Source: Bacteroidales bacterium UBA5762 (GTDB lineage Bacteria > Bacteroidota > Bacteroidia > Bacteroidales > TTA-H9). Taken from it: a stretch of DNA of 35,000 bases. The notes under the pieces are model-generated. The model was not told the origin of the DNA, did no database searches, and was given only the letters and a program-made list of their open reading frames with translations. The stretch covers positions 1,396-36,395 of the forward strand of contig DIEY01000059.1 of assembly GCA_002418865.1 (NCBI GenBank), in the 5' to 3' direction. The translations under genes were made by a program, and so were the position numbers. Below are positions 34,980 through 35,000 of the stretch, piece by piece; positions within the stretch are counted from its first letter, which is position 1, and every line of letters starts with the position of its first letter.

Positions 34980-35000
34980 TGTCAGAAAGAAAACTCTCTG

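Overview
The window is a chromosomal stretch from a member of the Bacteroidota, probably an anaerobe. The evidence is a 16S rRNA 5' end of Bacteroidota type, repeated use of the Bacteroidota promoter pattern (TTG, 18-21 nt, TAnnTTTG), type IX secretion proteins (a cargo with a sorting domain and a PorP/SprF-like protein), a fused FeoAB iron transporter and the [FeFe]-hydrogenase maturase HydE. Anaerobiosis is inferred from FeoAB and HydE.

Bases 1-24485 are ordinary core genome. In order they hold: the 5' end of a leftward rRNA operon with its leader and promoter; pepD; a lipoprotein plus LruC-domain surface protein pair; a Xaa-Pro aminopeptidase; feoAB on the + strand; a compact structured RNA candidate on the - strand; a small type IX cargo; hydE; the NAD(P)HX repair enzyme (epimerase plus dehydratase); a HAD phosphatase overlapping a BamA/TamA-like outer membrane protein; a phospho-sugar mutase; a leftward ugd-uxs-rfbD nucleotide-sugar set; a long-chain acyl-CoA ligase behind two inverted repeats; and a PorP/SprF-like protein. 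The central sugar genes form a chain: the mutase gives glucose-1-phosphate, and Ugd and Uxs turn UDP-glucose into UDP-glucuronate and then UDP-xylose.

From about 24800 the character changes. A frameshifted piece of a transposase is followed by an accessory region in which every gene lies on the + strand and base composition drops (single lines I counted give 20-30% G+C against about 42% in the core). This region is punctuated by four long imperfect palindromes with the build of integron attC sites (25107-25218, 26518-26649, 33913-34043, 34667-34799). For two cassettes the first 15 bases mirror the 5' edge of the cassette's own attC at 14 of 15 positions, as the circular-cassette mechanism predicts. 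No integrase gene is visible, so this looks like a cluster of attC sites without an integrase next to it, continuing past the right edge.

The cargo is: a LOTUS/OST-HTH plus DUF3825 protein (cassette 1); a two-gene unit of a 1667-residue sacsin-like GHKL ATPase with a C-terminal DUF3883-like domain and a 588-residue UPF1-like SF1 helicase; a MazEF-type toxin-antitoxin pair (cassette 3); and the start of a further cassette with a short lipoprotein. The ATPase-helicase unit is the most interesting item. It looks like a defence module I cannot match to a named system, it is flanked by a 53-bp direct repeat (49/53 identical), and the 7.4-kb segment carrying it fails the end-matching test that its neighbours pass, so it probably entered by another route or is a composite.
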